Positions 39,556-50,147 of a stretch of DNA of 64,000 nucleotides are shown here, piece after piece. The stretch comes from Cepaea nemoralis (taxonomy: Eukaryota > Mollusca > Gastropoda > Stylommatophora > Helicidae). The stretch spans positions 62,001-126,000 of the forward strand of contig JACEFZ010027773.1 of the NCBI GenBank assembly GCA_014155875.1, in the 5' to 3' direction. Below the pieces are notes generated by a model. That model was not told the DNA's origin and did no database searches. It saw nothing but the letters and a program-made list of their open reading frames with translations. A program made the translations under genes and the position numbers. How positions within the stretch are numbered: position 1 is the stretch's first letter; the number at the start of each line of letters is the position of its first letter.

Positions 39556-39820
39556 ACTAGATGACTATACAAGAAAGTGTACCAGGAAACCACAAAAGAG
39601 GAAGACAACAGCGTACACGGATTCAAGATGTGGTCGATAACCTACACATTATAGCAACACAGACTGATGGACACAAACTTCGAAATTTTTTTTATTTATT
39701 AAGAGAAGTTCTGCACAGGATAAACAACTGGAAGTTGACCATTATGACGATAATGATGATGAAGATGATGATGACGACGACAACGACGATGATGATGATG
39801 ATTAGACAAGGCAATTTCAA
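39556..39820 (+). mobile_element. LINE 3' fragment, (GAT/GAC)n tail
   Basis: 'SVPGNHKRGRQQRTRIQDVV', then 'DNLH', resembles the basic post-RT motif. A degenerate stretch and GATGATGATGACGACG tail follow (39755-39800). Confidence 0.55.
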
Positions 39821-39824
39821 AAAG

Positions 39825-39897
39825 TCACCTTTCACGCTGGAGCATCAATTATTCCTCTCCACAACGCTTGGCGGCAAAAAAAAAAGATGATGACAGA

Positions 39898-39989
<92 letters not shown>

Positions 39990-40018
39990 CGACGACGACG
40001 ACGACGACGAACACGACG
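39825..40018 (+). mobile_element. LINE-B 3' terminus with expanded (GAT)n tail
   Basis: CACGCTGGAGCATCAATTAT and CCTCTCCACAACGCTTGGCG match the last 60 bp of LINE-B. The tail is greatly expanded: about 30 GAT units and then GAC units (39898-40010). The frame 'TTLGGKKKR' ends at the TGA made by the first tail unit. Confidence 0.82.
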
Positions 40019-40019
40019 T

Positions 40020-40550
40020 GGGTGGGGGAGGGGGCATTGACATCTAATATATGACATGTTTCAATCATTTATAACAGTTTCGAAGTGAGAGAGGAAACAA
40101 GAGATGATTGTGAAAACAAAAATAACGCAAATATCGAAGAACACAATCATACGAAAAGAGATTTGCAGTGCATTTTAAGGGGAAAAAAGAGCGAAAGAAA
40201 ACTAGAGAAATAAAATATAATCAATCTCCAAGAAAATAGTCTTCTGAAGAGAGGCTTCGGTGTGTTTTGAAAGGAAAAGGGGAACACGCCAAAACTAGGG
40301 TAAGAAAATAACGAGCATTTCTAAGAAAGACAACTAATCGAATGTTAGGCTGGCATTTGTAAAAGGAAATGTGACCCTTGGCTTCCAATCATTCATCTTC
40401 TTTTAAAACAAAAATACTATTTTTGCCTTGTTCAATCTCAGGATACGGACTATTTATTACATGTGATACTTACAAAGTTTCTTGTATAAAAATACTATAC
40501 TTGGTTGGCATTTAAATACCAAGGCCCTAACAGTTGTAATCGTTTTTGTT
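40020..40550. other. Unassigned interval
   Basis: A-rich, with no element recognised. Confidence 0.4.
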
Positions 40551-40552
40551 TT

Positions 40553-40628
40553 AGTTGTACCGCTGTTTATACTTCACCTCGACACCGCAAGGTACAAGAG
40601 GAACAAGATGAGATGAGATGAGATTTAA
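40553..40628 (+). mobile_element. LINE-I 3' terminus
   Basis: TATACTTCACCTCGACACCG then GCAAGGTACAAGAGGAACAA leads into (GATGA)n. It matches the ends at 55460, 55605 and 59300. Only about 60 bp of the element survive. Confidence 0.85.
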
Positions 40629-40629
40629 T

Positions 40630-42158
40630 TCTAGTTTATGCAGTTCAATTCTCATTATCATCATCAAGGGGAACAAGAGGTGGAATCGCATACACAGCTA
40701 TGTAGACAAAGTTACAAAACAGACGAGGATATGAAAATAAGAATACCACACGAGAAGGGGATCTTTCATGGCACCAGGAAATTAGTGGAAATGAAAAGAC
40801 ATTAAATCGTGTACGAAACAAGGAATTGATTGAATGATTGATTGATTTAGGAACCGACATCACAGCATTCGGGGCATTCCTATAAGCGCTCCGTCCCCAT
40901 CCTCAGCAGCCAGCGAAGAGTTCCAACATTAATAGTTTACTCTAGTGTCATACAAGAACTGCCATGTGAATCAAAAACATCGAGAGCGATTACATGAATT
41001 GCTGATAATGACATACGCCAGGCAATACATCTAGCAACATACTGTTTGTGGCTTCTCTGTTTAAATTCACAAAAGACACACATTGTCTTGAAATACTAAT
41101 CGACTATAATGATGTTGGTGTATGTGCAGAATAGAAGGACTAAAATGGTCAAACAGAATCACTAATGTGCCAACTAAATAAACAATCGTCGTTGAATCAA
41201 GAGTGGAGAAAATATGTCGCCACTGACAGACACACATTGAGATATCCTACTATAGTGAGTTCACAAATGTTTGCCCTCATTCACGTTCAATGTTTTTAAA
41301 CTATATGTTGCGTCTTTATAAATTTTTTCCTGCCGTCATATATTTACTCCAACCCGAGGAATGTGTCTTTGATAGGTACAAAGGCAACTGACATCATGGA
41401 AAGCGGCCAAACTTCTTTGATGTTTTGGCGAAAATGAATTGAATTCACGCTAACAAACTTGTTTTACAGGCACGTCAATTCGGGTAATGACCTCTGAACA
41501 CTTCCGTTCCTCTATGTGACGTGCTTCTCATAAGGGAATTCCCATGCCCAACGGCGAATATTCATTATTGAAATTTGATGTTTCCGCGTGAAGATGTAAT
41601 ACATGTCATAATATGCACTTAATCTCTCACCCGTGAAGTATATACTGCATATAAATAAACATTGAGATCTGCTGTAAAATCTCTAGAACAAAAAAATGGG
41701 GGGGGGGGGGGGGTTTACATAATGATAAGGTTATATGCTAAATATCCCAATTTTCCCTCAGTTGGTTACTGAGTTATGGACTTTTATACAAGGGTAAACA
41801 TTTGTTAACAAACTATAATAGTATAACTAGAAATTCCTTCCTCGTGAACCCACAGAGCTAAAGAAATAGAGGAAGACATGCAAATACATGGAAAAGAGAA
41901 TTATAGACAGAGATGGATCATATGGGGAGGAAAAGGGAGGCGCTGACGGAGACAGTAAAAGATAAGGCAGACGATTTTAGTTGGCTGAGAGCCTATGCTG
42001 CATTGGCAGATAAAAGACAGAAGACGAGGAAGAATATCTCTGATATATCAATCCATCAGCATCCCTGTTTTCCATGTCTTTTAAAGAATTTTACTGCCGT
42101 ATACAAAAACAAAAGTCTGAAGTATTGAAAGTCGAGACGATCGCTTTCATTACACTGG
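40630..42158. other. Unassigned interval, about 1.5 kb
   Basis: It holds an ATTG patch (40826-40848), a poly-G of 17 (41697-41714) and otherwise AT-rich unique-looking sequence. Short frames (40645-40863 minus, 41913-42128 plus) show no motifs. This is one of the longest element-free stretches. Confidence 0.45.
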
Positions 42159-42161
42159 TTT

Positions 42162-42357
42162 TATCACATATGGCTCGGTCACTATCCGCAGGGCGGCTGC
42201 CGAAAGCGTCGCACAAAGTACGAACTCCGTCTTTCCAGCGACGACTCTCAGGAGTCTCCGACAAACATTCACTCGTGAACCAAAAGACGTAGCCCGGAAT
42301 AGAACCAACAACCTTCGGAGCGCGAGGCAGACAGCTTGACCACTTCGCCACGGAGAC
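42162..42357 (-). mobile_element. SINE-5 (tRNA-derived), single copy
   Basis: The reverse complement begins AGTCTCCGTGGCGAAGTGG then TCAAGC (A box) and has TTGTTGGTTCTATTCCGGGC (B box), followed by about 120 bp without similarity to SINE-1 to 4. The right end is at 42357. It could also be a decayed tRNA pseudogene plus flank. Confidence 0.55.
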
Positions 42358-42631
42358 TAAGGCAAATGGAACAATAAGTCAGACTGTATTCCCATAAGAT
42401 GGTCGAGCCACACTAGATGGGTGTTGTTATAAGTATTCTGTAAGGATAGTGCTGAAATGTTAATGAGAACCTGTTCAACTGTACGGCAGTTATTCCTCGA
42501 ATGTGAACAAACACTTTGGGACAACCTTTGAAGCATCGGAGATGTGCTTTAGGAGACTACTGTTGCTGATATCTCTGACTGCCTCTAAAATCCTGTCTAG
42601 AATAGTCTAATGAAAGCAGAATATTAATTTA

Positions 42632-42738
42632 CAGCTATAAGAAATAGGCACACAATTTTCTTTGGTCACTTAAAGAGAAGAGAGGCATTGGAAAACATTG
42701 TGACAACTGGAAAGATTAACGTCAAGGACTGAGATCTA
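42632..42738 (+). mobile_element. LINE-J fragment
   Basis: 'HTIFFGHLKRREALENIVTT', then 'GKINVKD', stop. It is the 'GH-LKR-EALENIVTTGKI' segment only. Confidence 0.65.
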
Positions 42739-42782
42739 TGGAGATACATACATTTTCACATGATAATGATGATCATGATGAA

Positions 42783-43130
42783 CTATTCTGTACACGATCC
42801 TGTTGTTGTCACAGCATTTTGTTTTAATTCTAGTGCATTTATCAAAGCTGCATACATGATTGAGAGGATAAGCACTGCAGATGCTAACATTAGCAGCATG
42901 AATAACAATGTCACTCCAAATACAGAAGAGAGATCACTAAGTAGCGAAACATATGCTTTGTCTCGTTCTAATATTAGCATGCATTGTTCCACTGCCTGGT
43001 CCGAATGGGTCCCCGCTGACCGTGACCCTGTATTGGCCACCAGTGTACGACAATAATTGGGGCTTTTCAAAATATCTGCTGCATTCAGTTTGTGGGCTAA
43101 TTGAAGATCTTCACTGTTGTCTATTCTCCC
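42783..43130 (-). CDS. Orphan open frame with a membrane helix, possibly gustatory-receptor-like
   Basis: The frame is open from 43130 to a TAG at 42783-42785 (115 codons). The N-terminal half is hydrophilic ('RIDNSEDLQLAHKLNAADIL'). Then comes 'YVSLLSDLSSVFGVTLLFML' and 'LMLASAVLILSIMYAALINA', one strong transmembrane helix of about 25 residues. A short tail 'LELKQNAVTTTGSCTE' ends it. The pattern of Leu-rich helix, VFG, then long helix recalls the sixth helix region of invertebrate gustatory-receptor-like proteins. However, the diagnostic TY...QF of the seventh helix is absent. It could be an internal or terminal exon, a pseudogene or chance. A pyrimidine-rich TTTGCTGTTTGCAG lies about 40 bp upstream on the minus strand, but a stop intervenes. 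Confidence 0.3.
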   Translation of the reverse strand, partial: GRIDNSEDLQLAHKLNAADILKSPNYCRTLVANTGSRSAGTHSDQAVEQCMLILERDKAYVSLLSDLSSVFGVTLLFMLLMLASAVLILSIMYAALINALELKQNAVTTTGSCTE

Positions 43131-43134
43131 TCAT

Positions 43135-43575
43135 TGTCGTAAACAAGCGCTGTGCACATAGTTGTTTCTGCAAACAGCAAATAAGAAGAAAACGAGAAAT
43201 CAATATTCTCACAGTGTTACTAATCACGTTTATGGCATGTGCCAACAGTGCCATTTCATTCAAGCACACTTAGTCTTGGCACAATAAATATTACATCTCA
43301 AACGCATATTTTATGATGACACTGCTTGAATGTCAGTTTAACATTAACTCGACTAAGCTTGGCGATAAATTACTAGTGGTCAACTGACACCACGGTTCGT
43401 GGGATTTCAAGGCGCTGATAAATTAAACAATTCACAGGGAAAAACCTGTATAAACTGCATGCCCCAATTAGCAGTTAACTCATTTTTGTCTCCCTTTTTA
43501 AAGTATAATGTTTTTGCAAGATTATTTCCCTTTCACGGCAGTCGTTCGTTTTATAAAAGCAACGTTCATTTTTCA
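43135..43575. other. Unassigned interval
   Basis: Nothing recognised. The 106-aa frame at 42953-43273 (+) overlaps the minus frame above and looks like its shadow. Confidence 0.4.
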
Positions 43576-43579
43576 ATAG

Positions 43580-43742
43580 ACAGTCATCAACATCATGAGT
43601 CATGTCGATAAATGTGGACGGTCATGATTTGCCATCACGCATGATCACCAGAGTCCAGAATCAGGTCTGTGTTCTTGTCTCGATTATGTCATTGGGATAA
43701 GCCATCCACCTATACCTTTCCTTTGCTCTTTTCTCATCAATT
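43580..43742 (-). mobile_element. LINE-A 3' terminal fragment
   Basis: The reverse complement has AGGTGGATGGCTTATCCC, GACTCTGGTGATCATGCG and TTATCGACATGACTCATGATG with a short GATGTTGATG tail. It is old. Confidence 0.75.
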
Positions 43743-44032
43743 GACAGTATAAAAGGATTTAAAACCACAATGTTTTTGTGTAAGGGAAATGTAAAACTCC
43801 AAGAACGAAAAGTCAGTGCTTGAGCAAATATTTTCAAACTTCCATGTCGATAAGCCAGTATTTGTGAACGGTAACGGTTATCGAATAGTTTATTCCATTA
43901 TTTTCTAGTCATTCTTTAAAAATATTATCTTTATAACAATGTTCTACATTAAAATATTTCTCTACATAAGACTTGTAAATAGCTAACTTTTAAACTTTAA
44001 TATCTGAAAATTCACAGAGAGTTGCAGCCTCT

Positions 44033-44077
44033 TATTATTATTATTATTATTATTTATTATTATTATTATTATTATTC
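44033..44077 (+). repeat. (ATT)n tract
   Basis: About 14 ATT units, one imperfect. Confidence 0.95.
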
Positions 44078-44079
44078 CT

Positions 44080-44650
44080 ACCCTGTCAGGCGTGACTATG
44101 AATATATCCATCGAAAGCAGCAGTCAACTTGATCGTATTGACATCCCCGTGGTCTCTCCTCAAATAGCGCGGCTGTAGACCAGCAGAATACTTGACTTTA
44201 CCGGACATTTAAGAACGAGCATACTTATCTATTTGCTGACCTCATATGGTTCTGTAACTGCCAGTCCTGTACTAAACTAAATATTTGGGAAATCAGCACT
44301 TCCTGGAAGAGTTTATGTTGTTGGGTTAGAATCGGGTTGTAGTCTTCCGTGTCATCCCTAGTGTTGAGCTGAATACATATTCGTCTTTTCGGATAAGAAG
44401 TTAAAATTGAAGGCTCTGTGAGCGTGGTGCATATTAAAGATTTCCTAAGGGTTTCTACTCTTTGAGACAAGCGATAATTTTATCGCTATCCGGGCAACAT
44501 TCTAAGATCAATCCACAATAAAGTATTCATAACATGTAAATCTGCTTTGTCGGTGCAGAATACACTAGGAAGTCGCCATATTAATTGCCCCAGAATACGA
44601 TTATCGAATTTTCAGACTTAGATTTCTGGAGATGTTGAAAACATGTGGTA
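44080..44650. other. Unassigned interval
   Basis: Nothing recognised. Confidence 0.4.
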
Positions 44651-44657
44651 AAACCTA

Positions 44658-44830
44658 AACATGATACAAACTGGCATTAAACGAGATAGAAGTACACAAG
44701 ATAATAGAAGTACACATGGTAGAAACTAGCGCAAGACGAAATAGAAGTACATAGTATAATATACTTAACATGGTACAAACTAGCGTTAAGCGAGACAAAA
44801 GTACACAGTCATTAAAAATACACCCAATAG
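44658..44830 (+). repeat. About 60-bp degenerate repeat ending in FB-MITE fragment
   Basis: TGATACAAACTGGCATTAAACG, TGGTAGAAACTAGCGCAAGACG and TGGTACAAACTAGCGTTAAGCG alternate with ATAGAAGTACAC phrases. At 44809-44829, ACAGTCATTAAAAATACACC is the terminal arm of an FB-MITE. Confidence 0.7.
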
Positions 44831-44869
44831 AAGATAGAGGACCCATTCCTACTCCTTGGGACGCATTAG

Positions 44870-45102
44870 GTAAATAGTACTAACCCTATATTTTCATAAA
44901 CCAATCGGTATTCGATGTTCGTGTCAGTATCACGCCGGCCAGCTGTACTTATCTGAATGTGTCCTGGGAACAGCTGTAGGCTGGGTCGACCAGTGAGCTC
45001 TGGTCAAATTTTGTTTTAAATCCCAGCCTCGGGGAGAATTCGTACACGTGACCTGGAGACTGGCATGTGAGCTTGCTAGTCACTGGGCTACCATGACCTC
45101 CC
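44870..45102 (-). mobile_element. SINE-4
   Basis: The reverse complement has GAGGTCATGGTAGCCCAGTG (A box), CAGGTCACGTGTACGAATTC (B-box region), CTGGGAACAGCTG blocks and GGCGTGATACTGACACG, ending CCGATTGGTTTATGAAAATA. It abuts a C run at 45100-45115. Confidence 0.75.
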
Positions 45103-45119
45103 CCCCCCCCCCCACCCCC
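45100..45119 (+). repeat. Poly-C tract
   Basis: C run with one A. Confidence 0.9.
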
Positions 45120-45126
45120 ACCGGCT

Positions 45127-45235
45127 CCCATACCAAGACGTTAAAACCCAGCGTGACACGCTCTGCTGCCAAATAGGTCGCAGGTAAGCGGGGTTACGAA
45201 TCGCGTCCGCCAAACCTTAGCCACGAAGACGGCTT
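45127..45235 (-). mobile_element. SINE-1, 5' part
   Basis: The reverse complement shows CCGTCTTCGTGGCTAAGG, GGACGCGATTCGTAACCCCG and TATTTGGCAGCAGAGCG. It stops before the central block. Confidence 0.78.
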
Positions 45236-45342
45236 TTTTCTATTGTACGTATGACAATTATATAATAATAAGAGACTGCAAATGATCATGTTGGTATTTG
45301 TGGCTTAAGAGTGGTGAATGTAGCTTTACAACCCCGACATCA

Positions 45343-45590
45343 TCGTCATCATCATCATGTTCCGTGCCGATAAGCGTGGGCGGTCATGTTTTGCCATCTC
45401 AATCAATCACCGTAGTCATGGATCAGCTTTGTCTTCTTGTCTCGACCAAGCCAACCAGGTATTTACTTCTCTGCCTTCCCCTTGTTCTCTTCCCCTTGTT
45501 CTCTTCCTCTCGATCTTGCCAGTTGTCACCAAGTTCTCCAATTTATTTCTTCTCATAACGTGACCAAAAAATCTCAACATATCTGATTTG
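45343..45590 (-). mobile_element. LINE-A 3' end, (GAT)n tail
   Basis: 'LRFFGHVMRRNKLENLVTTG', then 'KIERKRTRG', and a GCACGGAACATGATGATG end on the minus strand. A 15-bp phrase (CCCCTTGTTCTCTTC) is duplicated in tandem. Confidence 0.86.
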
Positions 45591-45644
45591 AAATCATCCA
45601 CAGGCGATTTGGGTACATCGCTTTTTGTTTATTTTCACAATTTT

Positions 45645-45775
45645 AATAGCGTCAGTCGTTTAGAAAACAATGAAAATAATGAAAGTAAAATTTCCTAGAT
45701 TATCATAAACAGCAGGTTAATGCTGAAGTTTATTGCGAAGTCATATTTAAACAATGACATGCAACTAACTCATGA
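45645..45775 (+). mobile_element. SINE-1, 3' part
   Basis: GTCGTTTAGAAAACAATGAA, ATGAAAGTAAAATTTCCTAG and TTATTGCGAAGTCATATTTA are a diverged central block and 3' end. Confidence 0.68.
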
Positions 45776-45791
45776 TCATTGAAACCAAACA

Positions 45792-45893
<102 letters not shown>

Positions 45894-45899
45894 CTGACA

Positions 45900-47045
45900 C
45901 TACAAAGTGTGCTCGTTGACTCCTTTCTTGCGATCACGCTTTACTCCTCATTATACAATTTTATTGTATAATCCTCCTCTTTCAAAAGTAATTCCTTTAC
46001 AAAATATCGCTTTCATCCCAGCCCGCCGGAATGACGCCGGATTCTTCGCTAGTTCCGCTGCTTTGCGCACTTTCATGGACAGGATGCCTTTAATGTAGTT
46101 TATCTATCCACTTTCATTTTGTTCGGCCCTGTCTCGTCTTCTACGTATACCTTCCATTACTGTTTCTTTTTTCTGAAGTGGTCAAAGTTCCATATTTTCC
46201 TAAGCAAGACACTATTTATGTGCCAGTTTTGTTTTATGTAAAGATGTTGATTACTGTCCATTGCTGTTCTTCTTTCTCAACCACCATTAAGGCTTGAAAT
46301 GGACGGAGCTACCTATTGTTTTAAACATGACACCGTTTATGTTACAGTTTTGTTCTATTTAAAGATCTTTAGAATGTCGGTATTTTTTTTTCCTTCTTAA
46401 TTCGCCGTAGTCTGAGGCTGTTTATGTAAATACCAACGGTTTAGTACATCATTATCTTGAATTGTTAATAGTCCTAAGGTTAGTTGTTGGCCCTAAGTGT
46501 TGCAAACTTTACTCTTTCTGTACCATCAAACATTTCCATTAATTCATTAAACTGCAGGTATCATTTTACCTTGTCCTCTCAAGATAGCATGTTACTTTGA
46601 CTCTCTTTCTCCCTCTGCTGTTCATTTCATTCTTTCTATTTAATAATGATATTAGTTTGATTCTACCTGAAAACCAGAGAGTTCTAAACTGTTGCAGCTG
46701 TTAGGACAGAAATAGTCAATAACATTTAAAAGCAAATACCAGGTCCTCTCATGTATACGCAACATCGTGGAAAGTGGTGAGAGGCTTGCATGCAAATTGT
46801 GTAGATCCGTGGATACATGTAAACTGAACTTAACATAATACGTAAAAATGTCCATCGCCATGGAATGACTGAGGTCATTGCAATAACATGGGTTATAAAT
46901 ATACAGGTATTGATTGACACTCGTAGAAGGCAAAGGAAAGAATTAGAAAGAAGAAGACAGTTCATTTCAATTCCGATTATCATCATTGAGGACCGGACAC
47001 GTCCACAGATCTTCTCCTAAAACAATTCATCAGTATTAAGCGACT
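45900..47045. other. Unassigned interval, about 1.1 kb
   Basis: A phrase near 46200-46250 (CACTATTTATGTGCCAGTTTT) recurs at 46330-46366 (CACCGTTTATGTTACAGTTTT), hinting at an old tandem duplication of about 120 bp. No element or exon recognised. Confidence 0.4.
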
Positions 47046-47052
47046 AATTATG

Positions 47053-47365
47053 CGTAGAACGCCACACAACGGAGAGTTTTTTAACATTGTGTGTAAAAAC
47101 GCCACACAATGGTGTTTTTTTAACATTATGCGTAGAACGGCCCACAACGAAGAGATTTTAACATTGTGTGTAAAAACGCCACACAACTGAGAGTTTTTTA
47201 ATATTGTGCGTAGAACGCCACACAACGGAGAATTTTTTAACATTGTGTGTAAAAACGCCACACAACTGAGAGTTTTTTTAACATTGTGTGTAAAACGCCA
47301 CACAACTGAGAGTTTTTTTAACATTGTGTGTAAAACGCCACACAACGGAGAGATTTTTAACCGAT
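47053..47365 (+). repeat. About 40-bp minisatellite, 8 units
   Basis: Units read TGCGTAGAACGCCACACAAC or TGTGTAAAAACGCCACACAA, followed by GGAGAGTTTTTTAACATTG. The two starts alternate in units 1-6, then the TGTGT form continues. A 131-aa minus frame here is a repeat translation. Confidence 0.95.
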
Positions 47366-47376
47366 GATGAGCTCCC

Positions 47377-47478
47377 ACTAAACTGGGTACCAGAAAACGT
47401 TGTGGGAAGTCAAGCCGTCCGGTGTAACATTGACCATATCACTCATCGAATGACAGTTGGTCTAAAACATAAACATGG
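47377..47478 (+). mobile_element. SINE-4, 3' fragment
   Basis: CTGGGTACCAGAAAACGTTG, TGTAACATTGACCATATCAC and AGTTGGTCTAAAACATAAAC match the SINE-4 body. The head is missing. Confidence 0.72.
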
Positions 47479-47533
47479 TGCCAACTCCGTAAATCCAATA
47501 TGGGAAATATGGTGAGAAGTGGTCGTGTACTAT

Positions 47534-47694
47534 ATAGGGTGTATTTTTAATGACTGTGCAGTGTTTGAAAATATTGCCGGTCCAAGTTTTGTAGTTACCT
47601 ATTAATGTTGCATGAACTTTACAGAGGGTGAATACAAAACATTGGACCGGCAATATTTTCGAACATTGCACAGTCATTAAAAATACACCCTATA
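47534..47694. mobile_element. FB-MITE copy 5 (best preserved)
   Basis: TATAGGGTGTATTTTTAATG on the left and CATTAAAAATACACCCTATA on the right are exact inverted repeats. The arms pair for about 63 bp around TACCTATTAATGTTGCATG...GGGTGAATAC. It is of the first subfamily, with TA at both edges. Confidence 0.95.
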
Positions 47695-47699
47695 GTTAC

Positions 47700-48474
47700 T
47701 TATTCTAGACAACAGAGGAACCAGAGATACCAGCACACAAGGATTTGATCATGTTGTTTCCATATAGTAACGGTGCCTTGCTTAAGGAACAAGTGTTCTT
47801 CGACACACAGTCAAACAGACACACATTTAAATAACAGGTGTCATCATAAACTAGGCCTAGCATTCAACATATTTGCTATGCGTCTCAATCAATACCTATA
47901 TACTTATGTCTCATGTCCCTTTTAACTATTAGAAGCGATTCATTGGTTCAAAATGAGTTATGTTCCAGACAACTTACATAGTTCGTGTTTAAACATGTAT
48001 CGTGTGCGTATTCATGTGTGTATGGGGTTCATGCAATTGTAGTTCACTGCACAAATAAACATATGACTGCAAATGCTCATATGTAACATGAAACATAAAT
48101 TATAGTTTAAATTCTAAACTACCAACAACATGTTTATTTACGGCAGAGCCACGAATGTCAGCATTAATTCTTGTATAGTTGATTTACTGCCCAATGTTTT
48201 ACTTCACAATGTGTAGTTTCTGACATGTGATCATAAACTCTGTTGACATGTCTGAAGTTATAATTTCCAGCACAGATGTTGTCTTATGAACAATGCAAGT
48301 AACCATCTTCGCATTTTGACATTTGTTTTGTTATATTTGAAGAACATTGTGTTAATAACTGCAAAGCCATAACGTATGTTTATCAAACACTCAGAAATGT
48401 GATTAATCTGCATGTTTATGGTGTCCATAAATAAAGTTGTTCGTTTTGTGCGCGGAGAGAAAAAGCATTCTTTC
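47700..48474. other. Unassigned AT-rich interval
   Basis: Nothing recognised. Confidence 0.4.
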
Positions 48475-48476
48475 TC

Positions 48477-49313
48477 ATAGAAATGTCTACTCACCTGTTT
48501 ATAGAAACATCTGCTCATGTCTATGGGAATATTTATTCTCTGTTCATACGACGTCTACTCGTCTATTCCTAGAAACATTTACTCATCTATCCCTAGAAAA
48601 ATCTACTCTTCTGTCCATAGAATCATTTACTTATCTGTTCATTAAACAAAATGTACTAATCTATGCCTAGAAACATCTACTCGTCTATCCATAGAATCAT
48701 TTTCTCATCTGTTCATAAGATTATACTCTCACCTATTCATAGAAGCATCTACTTATCTGTCCATTTAAACATTTACACATCTGCCCATAAAATATTTACT
48801 GAATTGTTCATAAGAATCTACTCCTCTATTCCAATGAACATCTACTCATTTGTTCATAGAGATATCTACTATTAATAGAATCATTTATTCATGCATTCCT
48901 AGAAACATTTATTCACATATTTTTAACGTCTACTCATCTGTCCATAGACACATTTACTCGTTTGTTCATGCAAAAATCTGGTCATCTGTTCATAGAAATA
49001 GCTGCTTATCATTTCATAGGAATATCTACTCATATGTCCATAGAAACATCTGCTCATCTGTCCATGGAAACATCTACTCATCTTTTCATAGAAACATATT
49101 CATCTGCACATCGAAACATCTACTCACCTGTCCATTAAACAACTGAAAAATTTGTTCATCTGTCCATTGAAACATTTACTCATCTGTGCATAGAAACATT
49201 TACTCATCTTTCTATAGAAACATCTATTCATCTGTTGATAGAAACATCTATTCGCGTATTTAAAGAAACATATACTAATCCCTTCCTAGAAACATCTACT
49301 AGTCTGTCAATCA
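48477..49313 (+). repeat. 24-bp minisatellite, about 30-35 units
   Basis: The consensus is close to ATAGAAACATCTACTCATCT then GTCC. Units vary (ATTTACTCATC, ATCTGCTCATC, TTCATAG), and some are shortened. Because 24 bp is eight codons, three frames of 77, 70 and 98 residues read as an 8-residue HRNIYSSV-type repeat. I see no start context, signal peptide or splice sites supporting a protein. Confidence 0.93.
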
Positions 49314-49417
49314 CAGATGACAACCATTAATTTAGGCATCTGGGATTGTCACCAGTAGTTTCTTTCATGCTATTATTATGTTTGTAAAGATTATAAAAAA
49401 TATAGACATAATTCTTC

Positions 49418-49655
49418 ATGGCCGGTCTCTCTGGCCGAGGGGTTACAACACTTTCTCCGTAATCCCGTTTATCACGCAGAGTCTCGTAGCGGACGAGAAC
49501 TGGGAGCGGTTCGACTCCCGCTGGTGACTTGCGGGATAACTGAGCCGGCCGCTCAGAAAGCAATGGCAAACTACTGAGCGTAATCTTGCCAAGAAATCAA
49601 CATACAGCTGAAAGATGCTGGTGTTGACAGCGATGTCCAGTAAAGGATATGCAAA
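49418..49655 (+). mobile_element. SINE-1, most complete copy
   Basis: TGGCCGAGGGGTTACAACAC (A box) and GGGAGCGGTTCGACTCCCGC (B box) are intact. Then GAGCCGGCCGCTCAGAAAGC, AATGGCAAACTACTGAGCG and GGTGTTGACAGCGATGTCC follow. This is the best reference for the family and has a usable Pol III promoter. Confidence 0.92.
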
Positions 49656-49659
49656 ACAT

Positions 49660-50140
49660 TATTATAATTCTTCATGAAGTCAAATGTAATTGTGTCTCTG
49701 CATTACGTGCACGCAAGTTATCAACAGGATAAGAAGCTGATACAGACATTAATTAGATCAAACTCTCCCCTCTTATTTTAAAAGTACATGCTTATTTGGT
49801 ATTGAAAACAGGTGGTTGATTTCTGTAGAGCGGATAATGGAATCTGCAAGAACACAAGATATAAACATCAAGCTTGACAACACAGAAAAATACGCAGATA
49901 CAAGAAAACCTTTAGACCAATTTCTTTGTCAACGGACATTAAAAAAGAATGCTTAGCTGAAAATGCTTAATTACTATCACAATCCCAGAAAAGTAATCAA
50001 ATAAATACAAACACAACAGAACTGAGTCCGTGTAGAAAGTAAATGAAAGTGAAACACAATATGATAGATTACTTTTTCTTCGAGCGCTCATTCGGATGTG
50101 TGTTTAGTTATGGTCGTCATGTTGGCCTACAGCATCCGGT
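49660..50140. other. Unassigned interval
   Basis: Nothing recognised. Confidence 0.4.
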
Positions 50141-50147
50141 CACGCTT

